Source: Candidatus Aerophobota bacterium
Lineage (GTDB): Bacteria > Aerophobota > Aerophobia > Aerophobales > JAGHCO01
Assembly (NCBI GenBank): GCA_021160405.1
Contig: JAGHCO010000103.1
Span: 1 to 7,690, forward strand
Reading direction: 5' to 3'
Length of the DNA: 7,690 nt
Shown: in pieces, positions 1 through 6,103 of the stretch
Layout: each line of letters starts with the position of its first letter
Position numbering within the stretch: position 1 is the first letter of the stretch
Notes under the pieces: generated by a model
What the model saw: only the letters and a program-made list of their open reading frames with translations
What the model was told of the DNA's origin: nothing
Databases searched by the model: none
Translations under genes and position numbers: made by a program

Positions 1-158
1 GGATATCTGGTAGATGGAATCCATCTATAAGAGTTTCTCAGGAAAGAAACTAACCTATTTTAATCACCTATTAGCTTTATCATTTTTAAATTATTTAAAT
101 TAAACACAAACGAACAGTATTCTCTGACTTAATAACCAAGTAAGATACTCCCTGTCAA

Positions 159-177
159 GTCCAAAATTTTCTGTAAA
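159..177 (+). repeat. Terminal inverted repeat of the IS remnant (transposase 3' side)
   Basis: The plus strand reads GTCCAAAATTTTCTGTAAA. The reverse complement of 1181-1199 reads GTCCTATAATTTCTGTAAA. They match at 16 of 19 positions, with the inner ten bases TTTCTGTAAA identical. The outer edge may lie a few bases further left. Confidence 0.7.
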
Positions 178-432
178 TTACCTCTAAGATAAGGAAGATA
201 TACCTGAAGAGAAAATGTTAAATAAACTTCCTCACTAACTCTGCTCTTTCAAAAAATCAGGAGAAAATAAGCCAAATTTCCTTACTCGTTCTTAATTCTA
301 AGGATTAATCCGAGGCTCATACAGGACTTTTCAGTTCCCAGCTAAAGGAAATCTACTCTCAAGATTAAAAGAAGTTCCCTATATGAGCCTTAAATAGCAC
401 CTTTAACCTTAAAAGCTCTTTCTTTAGAAAAT
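178..432. other. Non-coding interior of the IS remnant, no gene seen
   Basis: These 255 bases lie between the last recognisable transposase codon and the inverted repeat. The space is longer than usual for an IS256 element. I see no persuasive reading frame. The one structure noted is a 9-bp inverted repeat, AGGCTCATA at 313-321 and TATGAGCCT at 382-390, with 60 bases between the arms. It could be a decayed extension of the element or a later small insertion. Confidence 0.4.
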
Positions 433-1169
433 TTAGACTGCTGCCACCTTCTTTTCAGGCTCAACTTTAAGGATCTCATTTTCTCCTTCATAAAGAGGCT
501 CACATCTCTGTTATCTTCTTCCAGTTAGCCACTCCTCATTTTGTTCTATACAAAGGGCACAGATAAGATGAAAATAGGCTCTTCATTGGGGAATATCCTT
601 ATCACCCTGGTTCTTCTTATCTCTTCATTGAATCTTTCAAGGTTGTTAGTAGTCCTTATCTTTTTTCTGTGAGCTGCAGAAATAAACAGGCAAGGGCATC
701 CTCCAGTTTCTGGGTAAATTTAGGATAGACGCTTTCTTCATACTTTTGCATAACTTCTTTCGCCCTCATTAAGGCAAAGTATCTGTCAGGACCCGTGAAT
801 ACTTTACCTCACAAGAGATCTTTTCTCTACCATTTTTTCTCACATAATCTAAGAGATTGCGCTGGAAGTGGAACTGATATCTTTGCCAGGCGGCTTGCTG
901 GAAGTGCCTTTCTATGGCTTGTCGCAGTCCCTCATGATCAAAAAAGACAACAAGTTTTACTCCCTTAAGCTCTCTTCTTTTAAGACTGCGAAATACTCTT
1001 TCCCAGAATTCTCTTGTTTTTGTATTGGCAATATCCACACATCTTTAAACTTTTGACAGAAGCTTTCAGTTGCTCTTTTTAGAAAATCCTTGTCATTTAA
1101 CAGTACCTCTTGCACTTCATCGAGTTTTGAGCTATCCTTATCTTGGAGGAACAGTGGCCCCTTTGTCAA
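433..1169 (-). pseudogene. Broken IS256-family transposase
   Basis: Pieces of one mutator-type transposase read from high to low coordinates. An N-terminal piece (TTG at 1169 to about 1044) ends at SFCQKF. It joins abruptly to the catalytic middle (about 1041 to 790; TREFWERVFRSLK, GVKLVVFFDHEGL, WQRYQFHFQRNLLD), so roughly 150 residues carrying the first catalytic Asp are missing. A frame change then gives ALMRAKEVMQKYEESVYPKF (about 776-720). Another gives KIRTTNNLERFNEEIRR and TRVIRIFPNEE (about 660-570), the region of the third acidic residue. A last shift gives IEQNEEWLTGRR before TAA at 511-513. Beyond that stop the same frame continues as EPLYEGENEILKVEPEKKV to TAA at 433-435, so the first stop may be a point mutation. 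The gene has at least three frameshifts and one deletion and is non-functional. Recognition rests on typical IS256 motifs (HEGL, HFxRN, ERxNxEIRR, FPNEE). Confidence 0.8.
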
Positions 1170-1180
1170 GAAGCAACCTT

Positions 1181-1199
1181 TTTACAGAAATTATAGGAC
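1181..1199 (-). repeat. Terminal inverted repeat of the IS remnant (transposase 5' side)
   Basis: This is the partner of 159-177. It begins 11 bases upstream of the TTG at 1169, where an IS256 left end is expected. On the plus strand it reads TTTACAGAAATTATAGGAC. Confidence 0.7.
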
Positions 1200-1272
1200 A
1201 TAATCCAGGCCATTCTCTTCTACTTTTCTTAATTTGACCTATCCTTTAAGTTAATGATCCAGAGAGAGTTTT

Positions 1273-1298
1273 ACTAAAATTGTTTTGTTGATTTTAGT
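1273..1298. repeat. 8-bp AT-rich inverted repeat upstream of the repressor
   Basis: ACTAAAAT at 1273-1280 and ATTTTAGT at 1291-1298 are exact complements with a 10-base loop. It may be a weak hairpin or a protein-binding palindrome in the region before the LacI-family gene. AT-rich DNA gives such repeats easily, so support is limited. The 9-mer TTTTGTTGA begins in its loop (1283-1291) and recurs at 1311-1319. Confidence 0.25.
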
Positions 1299-1333
1299 GT
1301 GATTGAAGTATTTTGTTGACACTTAAGATTGAG

Positions 1334-1350
1334 AACGAATAAATTTATTC
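1334..1350. promoter_or_regulatory. Candidate LacI-family operator, distal copy
   Basis: The 16-mer AACGAATAAATTTATT (1334-1349) occurs again, exactly, at 4032-4047 upstream of the ABC transporter. Here it overlaps the perfect 14-bp palindrome GAATAAATTTATTC (1337-1350). The twofold symmetry and the position upstream of both a LacI-family gene and the transporter fit an operator of the repressor encoded at 1486. Known LacI-family operators are palindromes of about 14-18 bp, usually with a central CG. This one has a central A/T step, which is less typical. A weak promoter (TTGAGA 1329-1334, 17-base spacer, GATTAT 1352-1357) would have the site in its spacer. Confidence 0.5.
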
Positions 1351-1417
1351 AGATTATTGGTGAAAAATTGGCTTTGTCAGGGTAAAAATCTGTCAATTAA
1401 ATTTTCACATATAGATC

Positions 1418-1446
1418 TTGACAAGAGATGTAGAGATGATATTAAT
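1418..1446 (+). promoter_or_regulatory. Likely sigma-70 type promoter of the repressor gene
   Basis: A perfect -35 box TTGACA lies at 1418-1423. With 16-17 bases of spacing, the -10 would be TATTAA (1440-1445) or ATTAAT (1441-1446), each matching TATAAT at four of six positions. Transcription would start near 1452, just before the palindrome at 1463-1478, so a repressor bound there would block it. A second TTGACA at 1316-1321 with AATAAA at 1338-1343 is an alternative. Confidence 0.45.
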
Positions 1447-1462
1447 ATGAATGATTAGCGGA

Positions 1463-1478
1463 ACGATTAATTAAACGA
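1463..1478. promoter_or_regulatory. Candidate LacI-family operator, proximal copy
   Basis: ACGATTAATTAAACGA is an imperfect palindrome: 12 of 16 positions are symmetric, with CG near each end and TTAATTAA in the centre. Its left half ACGATTAA resembles the half-site ACGAATAA of the copies at 1334 and 4032. It ends seven bases before the repressor ATG, which fits autorepression by blocking transcription or translation. It also belongs to three 12-base units with partial similarity (1451-1462, 1463-1474, 1475-1486). Confidence 0.45.
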
Positions 1479-1485
1479 TAATATA

Positions 1486-2520
1486 ATGAGAAAAAAATCA
1501 GTAACCATTAAAGATGTAGCTAAATTAGCTGGAGTTTCTACAACTACTGTTTCCTATGTAATTAACAAGACAGGTTTTTTAAGTGAGCAAACTCGATCAA
1601 GGGTACTTAAAGCAATAAATGAGCTTGGGTATCATCCAAATATAGTCGCCAGGAGTTTAAGGAGTAGGAAAACAAGTACAGTGGGCTTAATTATTTGTGA
1701 CTTAAGAAACCCTTTTTTTGCAGAAGTTCTATGGGGAATCGAAACATATTTAGGTAAGAAGGGATATGATATTATTGTTACAAATACTGATTACAGCATT
1801 GATAAAGAAAAGAAATCAGCTGAGATGTTTTGTAGTAAACAAGTAGATGGAGTAATTTTCGTTCCTGGAGGAGATACCAATGAGCATGTAAAATTTCTTG
1901 TAGAACGAGGCATTCCAGTTGTTTTACTTGATAAAAGGATACAAAACTTAAATGTGGATGTTGTTTTAGTAAACAATGTAGAAGGTAGTAGAAAGCTTGT
2001 TGAACATCTAATAAGTTTAGGACATAAGAGAATTGGGATTGTAACCGGACCCCTTAGCTCTACTACTGGTAAGGAAAGATTAGAAGGGTATCTAAAAACA
2101 CTAAGAGAACATTCTATGCCAGAAGATAATGATTTGATTAAAATCGGGGATTTTAAAAAACAAAGCGGCTACCTTTTAACTTCAGAGCTTCTTTCTCTTA
2201 ATCTACCTCCAACAGTTATCTTTGCCTGTAATAATCTTATAGGATTTGGAGTTATGGAGGCTCTAAAAGAAAGAAAGATTCGAATTCCAGAAGAGATAGG
2301 ATTAGTAATCTTTGATGATTTACCTTGGTTTAGGTATGTTGATCCCCCTTTAACCTGTGTTGCTCAGCCCTCTTTTAAATTAGGTGAGATAGCAGGAAAG
2401 CTTTTATTTGAACAAATGAGAAAAAGAAGAAAAAAACCAAAGGAAGTGGTACTGGATGTTCAATTAAAAATACGACAATCTGCTGGTGAATTGGCGAGGG
2501 GTTTTGTATCTTCTATATAG
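1486..2520 (+). CDS. LacI-family transcriptional repressor, PurR-like
   Basis: A 344-residue DNA-binding regulator that probably senses a sugar or related ligand of this locus. Residues 8-27 (IKDVAKLAGVSTTTVSYVIN) form the LacI helix-turn-helix, closely resembling PurR. T19 and T20 sit where LacI has its base-contacting Tyr17-Gln18. The hinge helix is around 50-61 (HPNIVARSLRSR), with L58 as the usual minor-groove leucine. From about residue 64 (STVGLIICDLRNPFFAEVLWGIE) to the C-terminus it is a type I periplasmic-binding-like sensor domain, with typical motifs KQVDGVIFVP, GIPVVLLDKR, LGHKRIGIVTGP and GLVIFDD. Length is normal and the frame intact. The ATG is chosen because the HTH follows at once, but there is no clear Shine-Dalgarno sequence, so expression may be low. 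The UroD-like gene begins 34 bases downstream, so the two are probably co-transcribed. The family call is firm; the ligand is unknown. Confidence 0.95.
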   Translation: MRKKSVTIKDVAKLAGVSTTTVSYVINKTGFLSEQTRSRVLKAINELGYHPNIVARSLRSRKTSTVGLIICDLRNPFFAEVLWGIETYLGKKGYDIIVTNTDYSIDKEKKSAEMFCSKQVDGVIFVPGGDTNEHVKFLVERGIPVVLLDKRIQNLNVDVVLVNNVEGSRKLVEHLISLGHKRIGIVTGPLSSTTGKERLEGYLKTLREHSMPEDNDLIKIGDFKKQSGYLLTSELLSLNLPPTVIFACNNLIGFGVMEALKERKIRIPEEIGLVIFDDLPWFRYVDPPLTCVAQPSFKLGEIAGKLLFEQMRKRRKKPKEVVLDVQLKIRQSAGELARGFVSSI

Positions 2521-2554
2521 GTATTTGCCACTAGTCACTAATGGAAAGTAAGTA

Positions 2555-3715
2555 ATGCAGTACACAAGTTTCGAGCGTGTAAAATTGGCTTTGGAACATA
2601 AAGAACCAGACCATATTCCTTTTGACATAGGTGGTGCTGCTGTTACAGGTATAAATATTAAAACTTTAAAGAGGTTAAAAAAGTATCTCGGATTATCGGA
2701 AAAAGTGGAATTATGGGATAAGGTAACTCAACTGGCAAAAACGGATGATGAACTAATAGATGCATTAAAGATAGATGTTAAAAATGTTAGTCCAAACCCT
2801 CCTTCAAACCCAGGGCTTGCGAAGGATTTGGGTTTAGTAGGAGATCATTATAGACTAATTGATGAGTTTGGAATAGGCTGGCAAATGCCAGTTAAAAATG
2901 GACATTTTTATGACTTGTATCTACACCCTTTAAAGAATGCTGAAACTATTGAAGATATTGAAAATTATCCTTGGCCTGATCCTCTGGATCCTGCAAGGTA
3001 TGTTAATTTGAAAGATAAAGCTGATCAAATAGTGTACCAGGAAAAAAAAGCTTACGTTCTTGGAAGAATGAGTCCCGGAATGTGGGAAAATGCTACATGG
3101 ATGACAGGTTATGAAAAGATGTTTACTGATATGTTGCTAAATGAGAAATTAATTCGTGCAATAATGGATAAATTTCTTGAAATCAAGATGAAGTACTGGG
3201 AGAAAGCGTTAGAGACAGTTGGTGAAAATGTGCTGGTGGTATCAACGGCAGATGACCTGGGTACCCAAGAAAGTTTGCTGATTTCCTTAGAACTTTATAA
3301 GAAGTTAATATGGCCTTATCATAAGGAATTGTTTTCTTTTATAAAGAAAAAAGCAAAATCAAAGGTATATATATTTTTTCACTCTGATGGTGCAATGAGA
3401 GAAGCAATTCCTCTCTTAATAGAAGCCGGGGTTGATATTTTAAATCCAGTACAGGTTAACTGTAAAGGAATGGATACAAAAACACTGAAAAAAGAATTTG
3501 GAAATGATTTAACTTTTTGGGGAGGAAGCTGTGATAACAACATACTTGCCTTTGGAACTCCCGAAGAAGTACGTGAAGAAACAAAAAGACGGATTGATGA
3601 TTTAGCACCAGGTGGCGGCTTTATTTTTGCACCTATACATATAATTCAGAGTGTAGTTCCAGCTGAAAACATTATTGCGTGGTGGGAAACATTACAGGAG
3701 TTTGGAAAATATTAA
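2555..3715 (+). CDS. Uroporphyrinogen decarboxylase-like (UroD/MtaA family) protein
   Basis: A 386-residue TIM-barrel protein of the UroD superfamily. This group includes haem-pathway decarboxylase and corrinoid-dependent methyltransferases such as MtaA. Family signs: SFERVKLALEHKEPDHIPFDIGG near the N-terminus (5-27), ADDLGTQESLLIS (232-244), FFHSDGAMREAIPLLIEAGVDILNPVQ (274-300), GMDTKTLKKEFGNDLTFWGGSCD (305-327) and a C-terminal PGGGFIFAPIHIIQ (352-365). No other haem gene is nearby, which argues against true UroD. MtaA-type enzymes bind zinc through H-x-C and a later Cys. Here the first part is H276-S277-D278, while C303 and C326 are possible later ligands, so zinc binding may be altered. 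GGAAAG at 2543-2548 is a fair ribosome site six bases before the ATG. Its place beside the sugar repressor suggests a catabolic role, perhaps methyl transfer from an O-methylated substrate, but no corrinoid protein is visible. The reaction is unknown. Confidence 0.85.
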   Translation: MQYTSFERVKLALEHKEPDHIPFDIGGAAVTGINIKTLKRLKKYLGLSEKVELWDKVTQLAKTDDELIDALKIDVKNVSPNPPSNPGLAKDLGLVGDHYRLIDEFGIGWQMPVKNGHFYDLYLHPLKNAETIEDIENYPWPDPLDPARYVNLKDKADQIVYQEKKAYVLGRMSPGMWENATWMTGYEKMFTDMLLNEKLIRAIMDKFLEIKMKYWEKALETVGENVLVVSTADDLGTQESLLISLELYKKLIWPYHKELFSFIKKKAKSKVYIFFHSDGAMREAIPLLIEAGVDILNPVQVNCKGMDTKTLKKEFGNDLTFWGGSCDNNILAFGTPEEVREETKRRIDDLAPGGGFIFAPIHIIQSVVPAENIIAWWETLQEFGKY

Positions 3716-3907
3716 CGGGATAATTCTTTATAAGATAAAAGGCAGTTAAGATGAGATCTTCTCTATGAGACTGAGGGGGAGCTTAATTGGGGGTATCGCT
3801 CAAGTTTGTTGCCATATGAGAGGGGGAGATTTTGCTGCATCTTCCACCTTTCTCTATAAGTTGTCAATAAATTAGTAGAGAATATGTGCAAAAAATGGAT
3901 TATTCTC

Positions 3908-3929
3908 AATAAGGTTATGTTACCTTATT
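3908..3929. repeat. Perfect 8-bp hairpin between UroD-like gene and ABC ATPase
   Basis: The arms AATAAGGT and ACCTTATT are exact complements around the loop TATGTT. No strong T-run follows, so a classical rho-independent terminator is not supported. It could be a processing or binding site. Confidence 0.35.
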
Positions 3930-4021
3930 AAAGTATCTTGGGAGTTTTTCTGCCATCATAGATATTTTTGATAGAACTAAAAGAAATTGAAAATAAAGGC
4001 CAAAGTGTTAGCAAAAAGCTC

Positions 4022-4049
4022 TTGATCGGCTAACGAATAAATTTATTTT
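4022..4049 (+). promoter_or_regulatory. Possible promoter of the ABC transporter genes
   Basis: TTGATC (4022-4027), a 16-base spacer and TATTTT (4044-4049) form a weak sigma-70-like pair. The candidate operator at 4032-4047 fills the spacer and covers most of the -10 box, a classic arrangement for repression. Each box has two mismatches to consensus, so this is tentative. Confidence 0.3.
4032..4047. promoter_or_regulatory. Candidate LacI-family operator upstream of the transporter
   Basis: AACGAATAAATTTATT is an exact 16-base copy of 1334-1349. It lies 25 bases before the ATG of the ABC ATPase. The right half is less symmetric here (TTTATTTT instead of TTTATTCA). Placement at both the repressor and transporter promoters points to one regulator controlling both, most simply the neighbouring LacI-family protein. 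Confidence 0.5.
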
Positions 4050-4072
4050 ACTGGTAAATAAGAAGGATAAAA

Positions 4073-4804
4073 ATGAGAGAAAATAGTTACGTTGTTGAGA
4101 TGAAAAATATATATAAATCCTTTGGGGGAATACAAGCGCTCATAGATGTTAACCTGGAGCTAAAGTATGGAGAAATTCTTGGACTAGTAGGAGATAATGC
4201 GGCAGGCAAATCGACTCTTATGAAGATCTTGACCGGTGTCTACCAGGCTGATAGAGGAAGGATATTTTTTGAAGGAAGGGAAGTACATATTGTTAGTCCT
4301 CGAATCTCAAGACAGCTTGGGATTGAGATGGTTTATCAGGATTTCAAATTGTGTCCGAATCTGGATATTCCTGCCAATCTGTTTCTAGGTAGGGAAATTA
4401 CCAGCAACTTTTTTAAAACACTTAAAAATAGACAGATGGAGAGTATGGCGGTTGAGATCCTTAGCAGACTTAAGATAGGGATTAAAAATTTTAAAATTAA
4501 GACTAGTAGACTTTCAGGTGGTCAGCAACAATCCGTGGCTATAGCGAAAGCAGCTAGCTTCAATCCGAAAGTTGTGGTGATGGATGAGCCCACAGCGAGC
4601 CTTGCGGTAGTGGAGATAAGAAAGGTCCTCGATTTAATCCTGTATTTGAAAGAGCAAGGTCTCTCTATAATTCTTATAACTCACAGGTTGGACGATATAT
4701 TCGAAGTTTCCGATAGAATCTTTGTCCTGAAACACGGTCGAAGAGTTACTATAAAGGAAACATCACAAACAAACAAGGATGAAATTATAAAACTCATGTT
4801 TTAA
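4073..4804 (+). CDS. Sugar ABC transporter ATPase, single-domain RbsA/FrcA type
   Basis: A 243-residue nucleotide-binding protein that should power sugar import with the permease encoded next. Motifs in order: Walker A GDNAAGKST (40-48), with Ala at the position where relatives usually have Gly but G-x4-GK-S/T intact; Q-loop VYQDF with Q89; signature LSGGQ (147-151) followed by QQSVAIAKA; Walker B KVVVMDEP with catalytic E172; switch histidine H204 in LITHRLDDIF. All catalytic residues are present. It matches the N-terminal half of RbsA/XylG-type ATPases, which carry two such domains in about 500 residues. The single domain is complete, resembles FrcA-like members, and would act as a homodimer. 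GAAGGA at 4062-4067, five bases before the ATG, supports this start. The permease gene follows after 30 bases, so they form an operon. The family is firm, the substrate not. Confidence 0.93.
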   Translation: MRENSYVVEMKNIYKSFGGIQALIDVNLELKYGEILGLVGDNAAGKSTLMKILTGVYQADRGRIFFEGREVHIVSPRISRQLGIEMVYQDFKLCPNLDIPANLFLGREITSNFFKTLKNRQMESMAVEILSRLKIGIKNFKIKTSRLSGGQQQSVAIAKAASFNPKVVVMDEPTASLAVVEIRKVLDLILYLKEQGLSIILITHRLDDIFEVSDRIFVLKHGRRVTIKETSQTNKDEIIKLMF

Positions 4805-4834
4805 ACTTAAGAAAAAATTTAAGGAAATATACAT

Positions 4835-5845
4835 ATGAAAAAATATGACCGGCAGATAACATTAAGTGAAAGAAAAAAAGATTTTGTAAAAGTGGGATTT
4901 TTTGAAAGTTTCCTGGTACATCCCGAGGTAAGTATAACTATTCCTGTCGTTCTATTATTTATCTTCTTTTCAATTGCATCACCCAGTTTCCTGACAGCAT
5001 ACAATATTTTTAATCTTACGAGAAACGTCGGATTATATGGTTTTGTAGCCATTGCCCAAGCACTGGTTATTGTTGGTGGAGGAATGAACCTTTCTATAGG
5101 AGCCATAGGTGGGCTTGCAGTAGTTGCAACAGGATATTTTATTCAGGTTCAGGGTTTTTCTCCAGTGGTAGCTGTTATTATAGCCCTTTCAGTTGGTTTG
5201 GCTGCTGGTGCACTCAACGGTATGATTATAACTAAGATAGGTGTTAATTCCTTCGTAGCTACACTTGCAACACTGTTTATTTTTACCGGGATTATATACG
5301 GAATAACCAAAGGGTACCCTTACACAAAGATTCCAGGATCTTTCACTATTGTTGGAAGAGATGGTATGTGGGGACTTCCTTACATTTTCTGGCTCATGAT
5401 AGGAACTCTATGTTTCATCTTTTATGTGTTTAATTTCAGGCGCTTTGGCAGATGGCTTTTGGCAATTGGTGGTAACAAGGAAGCAGCAAGAGTATCGGGA
5501 ATCAACGTAGATAGGATAATTTTGCTTTCACATGTATTATCTGGTCTGTTTGCGGCAGTTGCTGGCGTGTTATGGGTTTCAAGGATGGGTTCTGCCCAGC
5601 CAGCGATTGGTCAAGAGTGGCTTATCATTTCATTTGCAGCAGCGATAATCGGCGGAACTAGCCTGAGCGGAGGGTCAATTTCGGCCTGGGGTCTTCTCAT
5701 GGGCAGCATAATAATTGTTCTAATCAGGAATGGATTAATCTTGATTGGGACAGATATATATTTTGAGCAGACTTACTTAGGACTTATAGTGCTCTTAGCA
5801 GTAACTGTGGACAGAATAAGAGCTCTTTATTATAAGAGAGAATAG
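4835..5845 (+). CDS. Sugar ABC transporter permease, RbsC/FrcC family
   Basis: A 336-residue inner-membrane permease that forms the channel for the substrate delivered by the binding protein. After a charged N-terminus of about 30 residues there are eight to ten hydrophobic segments (approximately 32-48, 67-80, 83-101, 110-129, 138-157, 180-199, 228-248, 261-275, 286-303, 312-325). Hallmarks are GGGMNLSIGAIGGLA (81-95), GALNGMIITKIGVNSFVATLAT (125-146), the cytoplasmic coupling loop IGGNKEAARVSGINVDR (211-227), and SFAAAIIGGTSLSGGSISAWG (266-286). Length is usual for the family and the frame intact. AAGGAA at 4821-4826, eight bases before the ATG, supports the start. The 30-base gap from the ATPase gene indicates co-transcription. 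Ribose, fructose, xylose and polyol systems share these motifs, so the sequence does not reveal the substrate. Confidence 0.94.
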   Translation: MKKYDRQITLSERKKDFVKVGFFESFLVHPEVSITIPVVLLFIFFSIASPSFLTAYNIFNLTRNVGLYGFVAIAQALVIVGGGMNLSIGAIGGLAVVATGYFIQVQGFSPVVAVIIALSVGLAAGALNGMIITKIGVNSFVATLATLFIFTGIIYGITKGYPYTKIPGSFTIVGRDGMWGLPYIFWLMIGTLCFIFYVFNFRRFGRWLLAIGGNKEAARVSGINVDRIILLSHVLSGLFAAVAGVLWVSRMGSAQPAIGQEWLIISFAAAIIGGTSLSGGSISAWGLLMGSIIIVLIRNGLILIGTDIYFEQTYLGLIVLLAVTVDRIRALYYKRE

Positions 5846-5902
5846 AAATTCAAATACTTCGATACTCCATGAAAGGTATCACTGATGTTTAATCTTTTGT
5901 GA

Positions 5903-6070
5903 GGGAGGGTAACTCTTTCTTATAAATACTTTTATCGTAACAATTTTTCTCTAGAAGAGATAAAAAGGGTGGCAAAAATAAAATTATCAGAGGTACAGGA
6001 TTGGACTCCATATGTGTTTCCTGACATAGTCGGGGAGAAAAGCAAATTTGAAAGGCTTTTTAGTAGATAA
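5903..6070 (+). pseudogene. Possible remnant: C-terminal tail of a lost gene
   Basis: An open frame of 55 codons with no upstream ATG runs from just after a TGA (5900-5902) to TAA (6068-6070). Its second half looks protein-like: FSLEEIKRVAKIKLSEVQDW, then TPYVFPDIVGEKSKFERLFSR, an amphipathic charged stretch with ordinary codon use. The only plausible start inside is GTG at 5969 without a good ribosome site. A strong ribosome-binding sequence follows directly (6075-6086), as it would between two operon genes. I do not recognise the family. It may be the end of a deleted gene or simply chance open sequence. Confidence 0.3.
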
Positions 6071-6103
6071 GAGGAAAGGAGGTGAGATAAAATTCTTATC
6101 TAC
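6063..6103 (+). promoter_or_regulatory. Leader hairpin presenting a strong Shine-Dalgarno in its loop
   Basis: GTAGATAAGA (6063-6072) pairs perfectly with TCTTATCTAC (6094-6103), giving a 10-bp stem. The 21-base loop contains GGAAAGGAGGTGAG (6073-6086), a near-ideal match to the 3' end of 16S rRNA. No ATG, GTG or TTG lies at the right distance after it; only ATT at 6092 opens a 15-codon frame. The real binding-protein gene starts 66 bases past the hairpin with its own ribosome site. In Bacillus-type bacteria, upstream GAAAGGAGG elements (STAB-SD, as in cry3A leaders) bind ribosomes and protect mRNA 5' ends. Such a role here is inference. Another reading is the ribosome site of a lost gene. 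Confidence 0.45.

Larger units (their letters stand above)
159..1199 (-). mobile_element. Decayed IS256-family (mutator-type) insertion sequence
   Basis: This is a remnant of an IS256-family element about 1.04 kb long. It is bounded by inverted repeats at 159-177 and 1181-1199 that match at 16 of 19 positions. Inside lies a minus-strand transposase pseudogene (433-1169). IS256 elements are normally about 1.3 kb with one transposase of about 400 codons, so the shorter length fits an internal deletion. I found no matching direct repeat of the target just outside the two ends (flanks ccctgtcaa and ataatccag), which suggests old age, rearrangement, or ends set a few bases off. The element cannot move by itself. 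It lies directly upstream of the regulatory region of the sugar locus and marks its left boundary. Confidence 0.75.
3716..4072 (+). other. 357-base intergenic region upstream of the transporter
   Basis: No convincing gene. It has three G5 runs within about 55 bases (3773-3828), unusual in such AT-rich DNA, and an 8-bp perfect hairpin, AATAAGGT (3908-3915) with ACCTTATT (3922-3929) and a 6-base loop. It also has a 6-bp inverted repeat, GTTAGC (4007-4012) and GCTAAC (4029-4034), whose right arm overlaps the candidate operator at 4032. The length and the operator copy suggest the transporter has its own promoter here rather than relying only on read-through from the UroD-like gene. Confidence 0.5.

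Noticed and set aside
1..10. GGATATCT at the window edge matching the right arm of the 7308-7342 hairpin
   Set aside because: Only eight bases are visible; a second copy of the hairpin cannot be claimed without the upstream sequence.
11..51. Two small adjacent inverted repeats (TAGATGG/CCATCTA at 11-27; AGTTTCT/AGAAACT at 32-51)
   Set aside because: Seven-base arms without a T-run at the edge of the window; too weak to call a terminator without the upstream gene.
868..1056. Plus-strand open frame of 62 codons opposite the transposase
   Set aside because: It lies antisense to recognisable IS256 transposase sequence, has no ribosome site and no family resemblance.
1791..1976. Minus-strand frame inside the LacI-family gene
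   Set aside because: A shadow of a clearly coding plus-strand gene.
3765..3875. Small plus-strand frame of 36 residues (MRLRGSLIGGIAQVCC...)
   Set aside because: No Shine-Dalgarno sequence, no recognisable domain, and a length expected by chance in an intergenic region.
4819..5106. Minus-strand frame of 95 codons over the permease start
   Set aside because: It overlaps the well-supported permease on the other strand and shows no motif or ribosome site.
5862..5882. GATAC/GTATC mini-inverted repeat after the permease as a terminator
   Set aside because: Only five base pairs and no following T-run.
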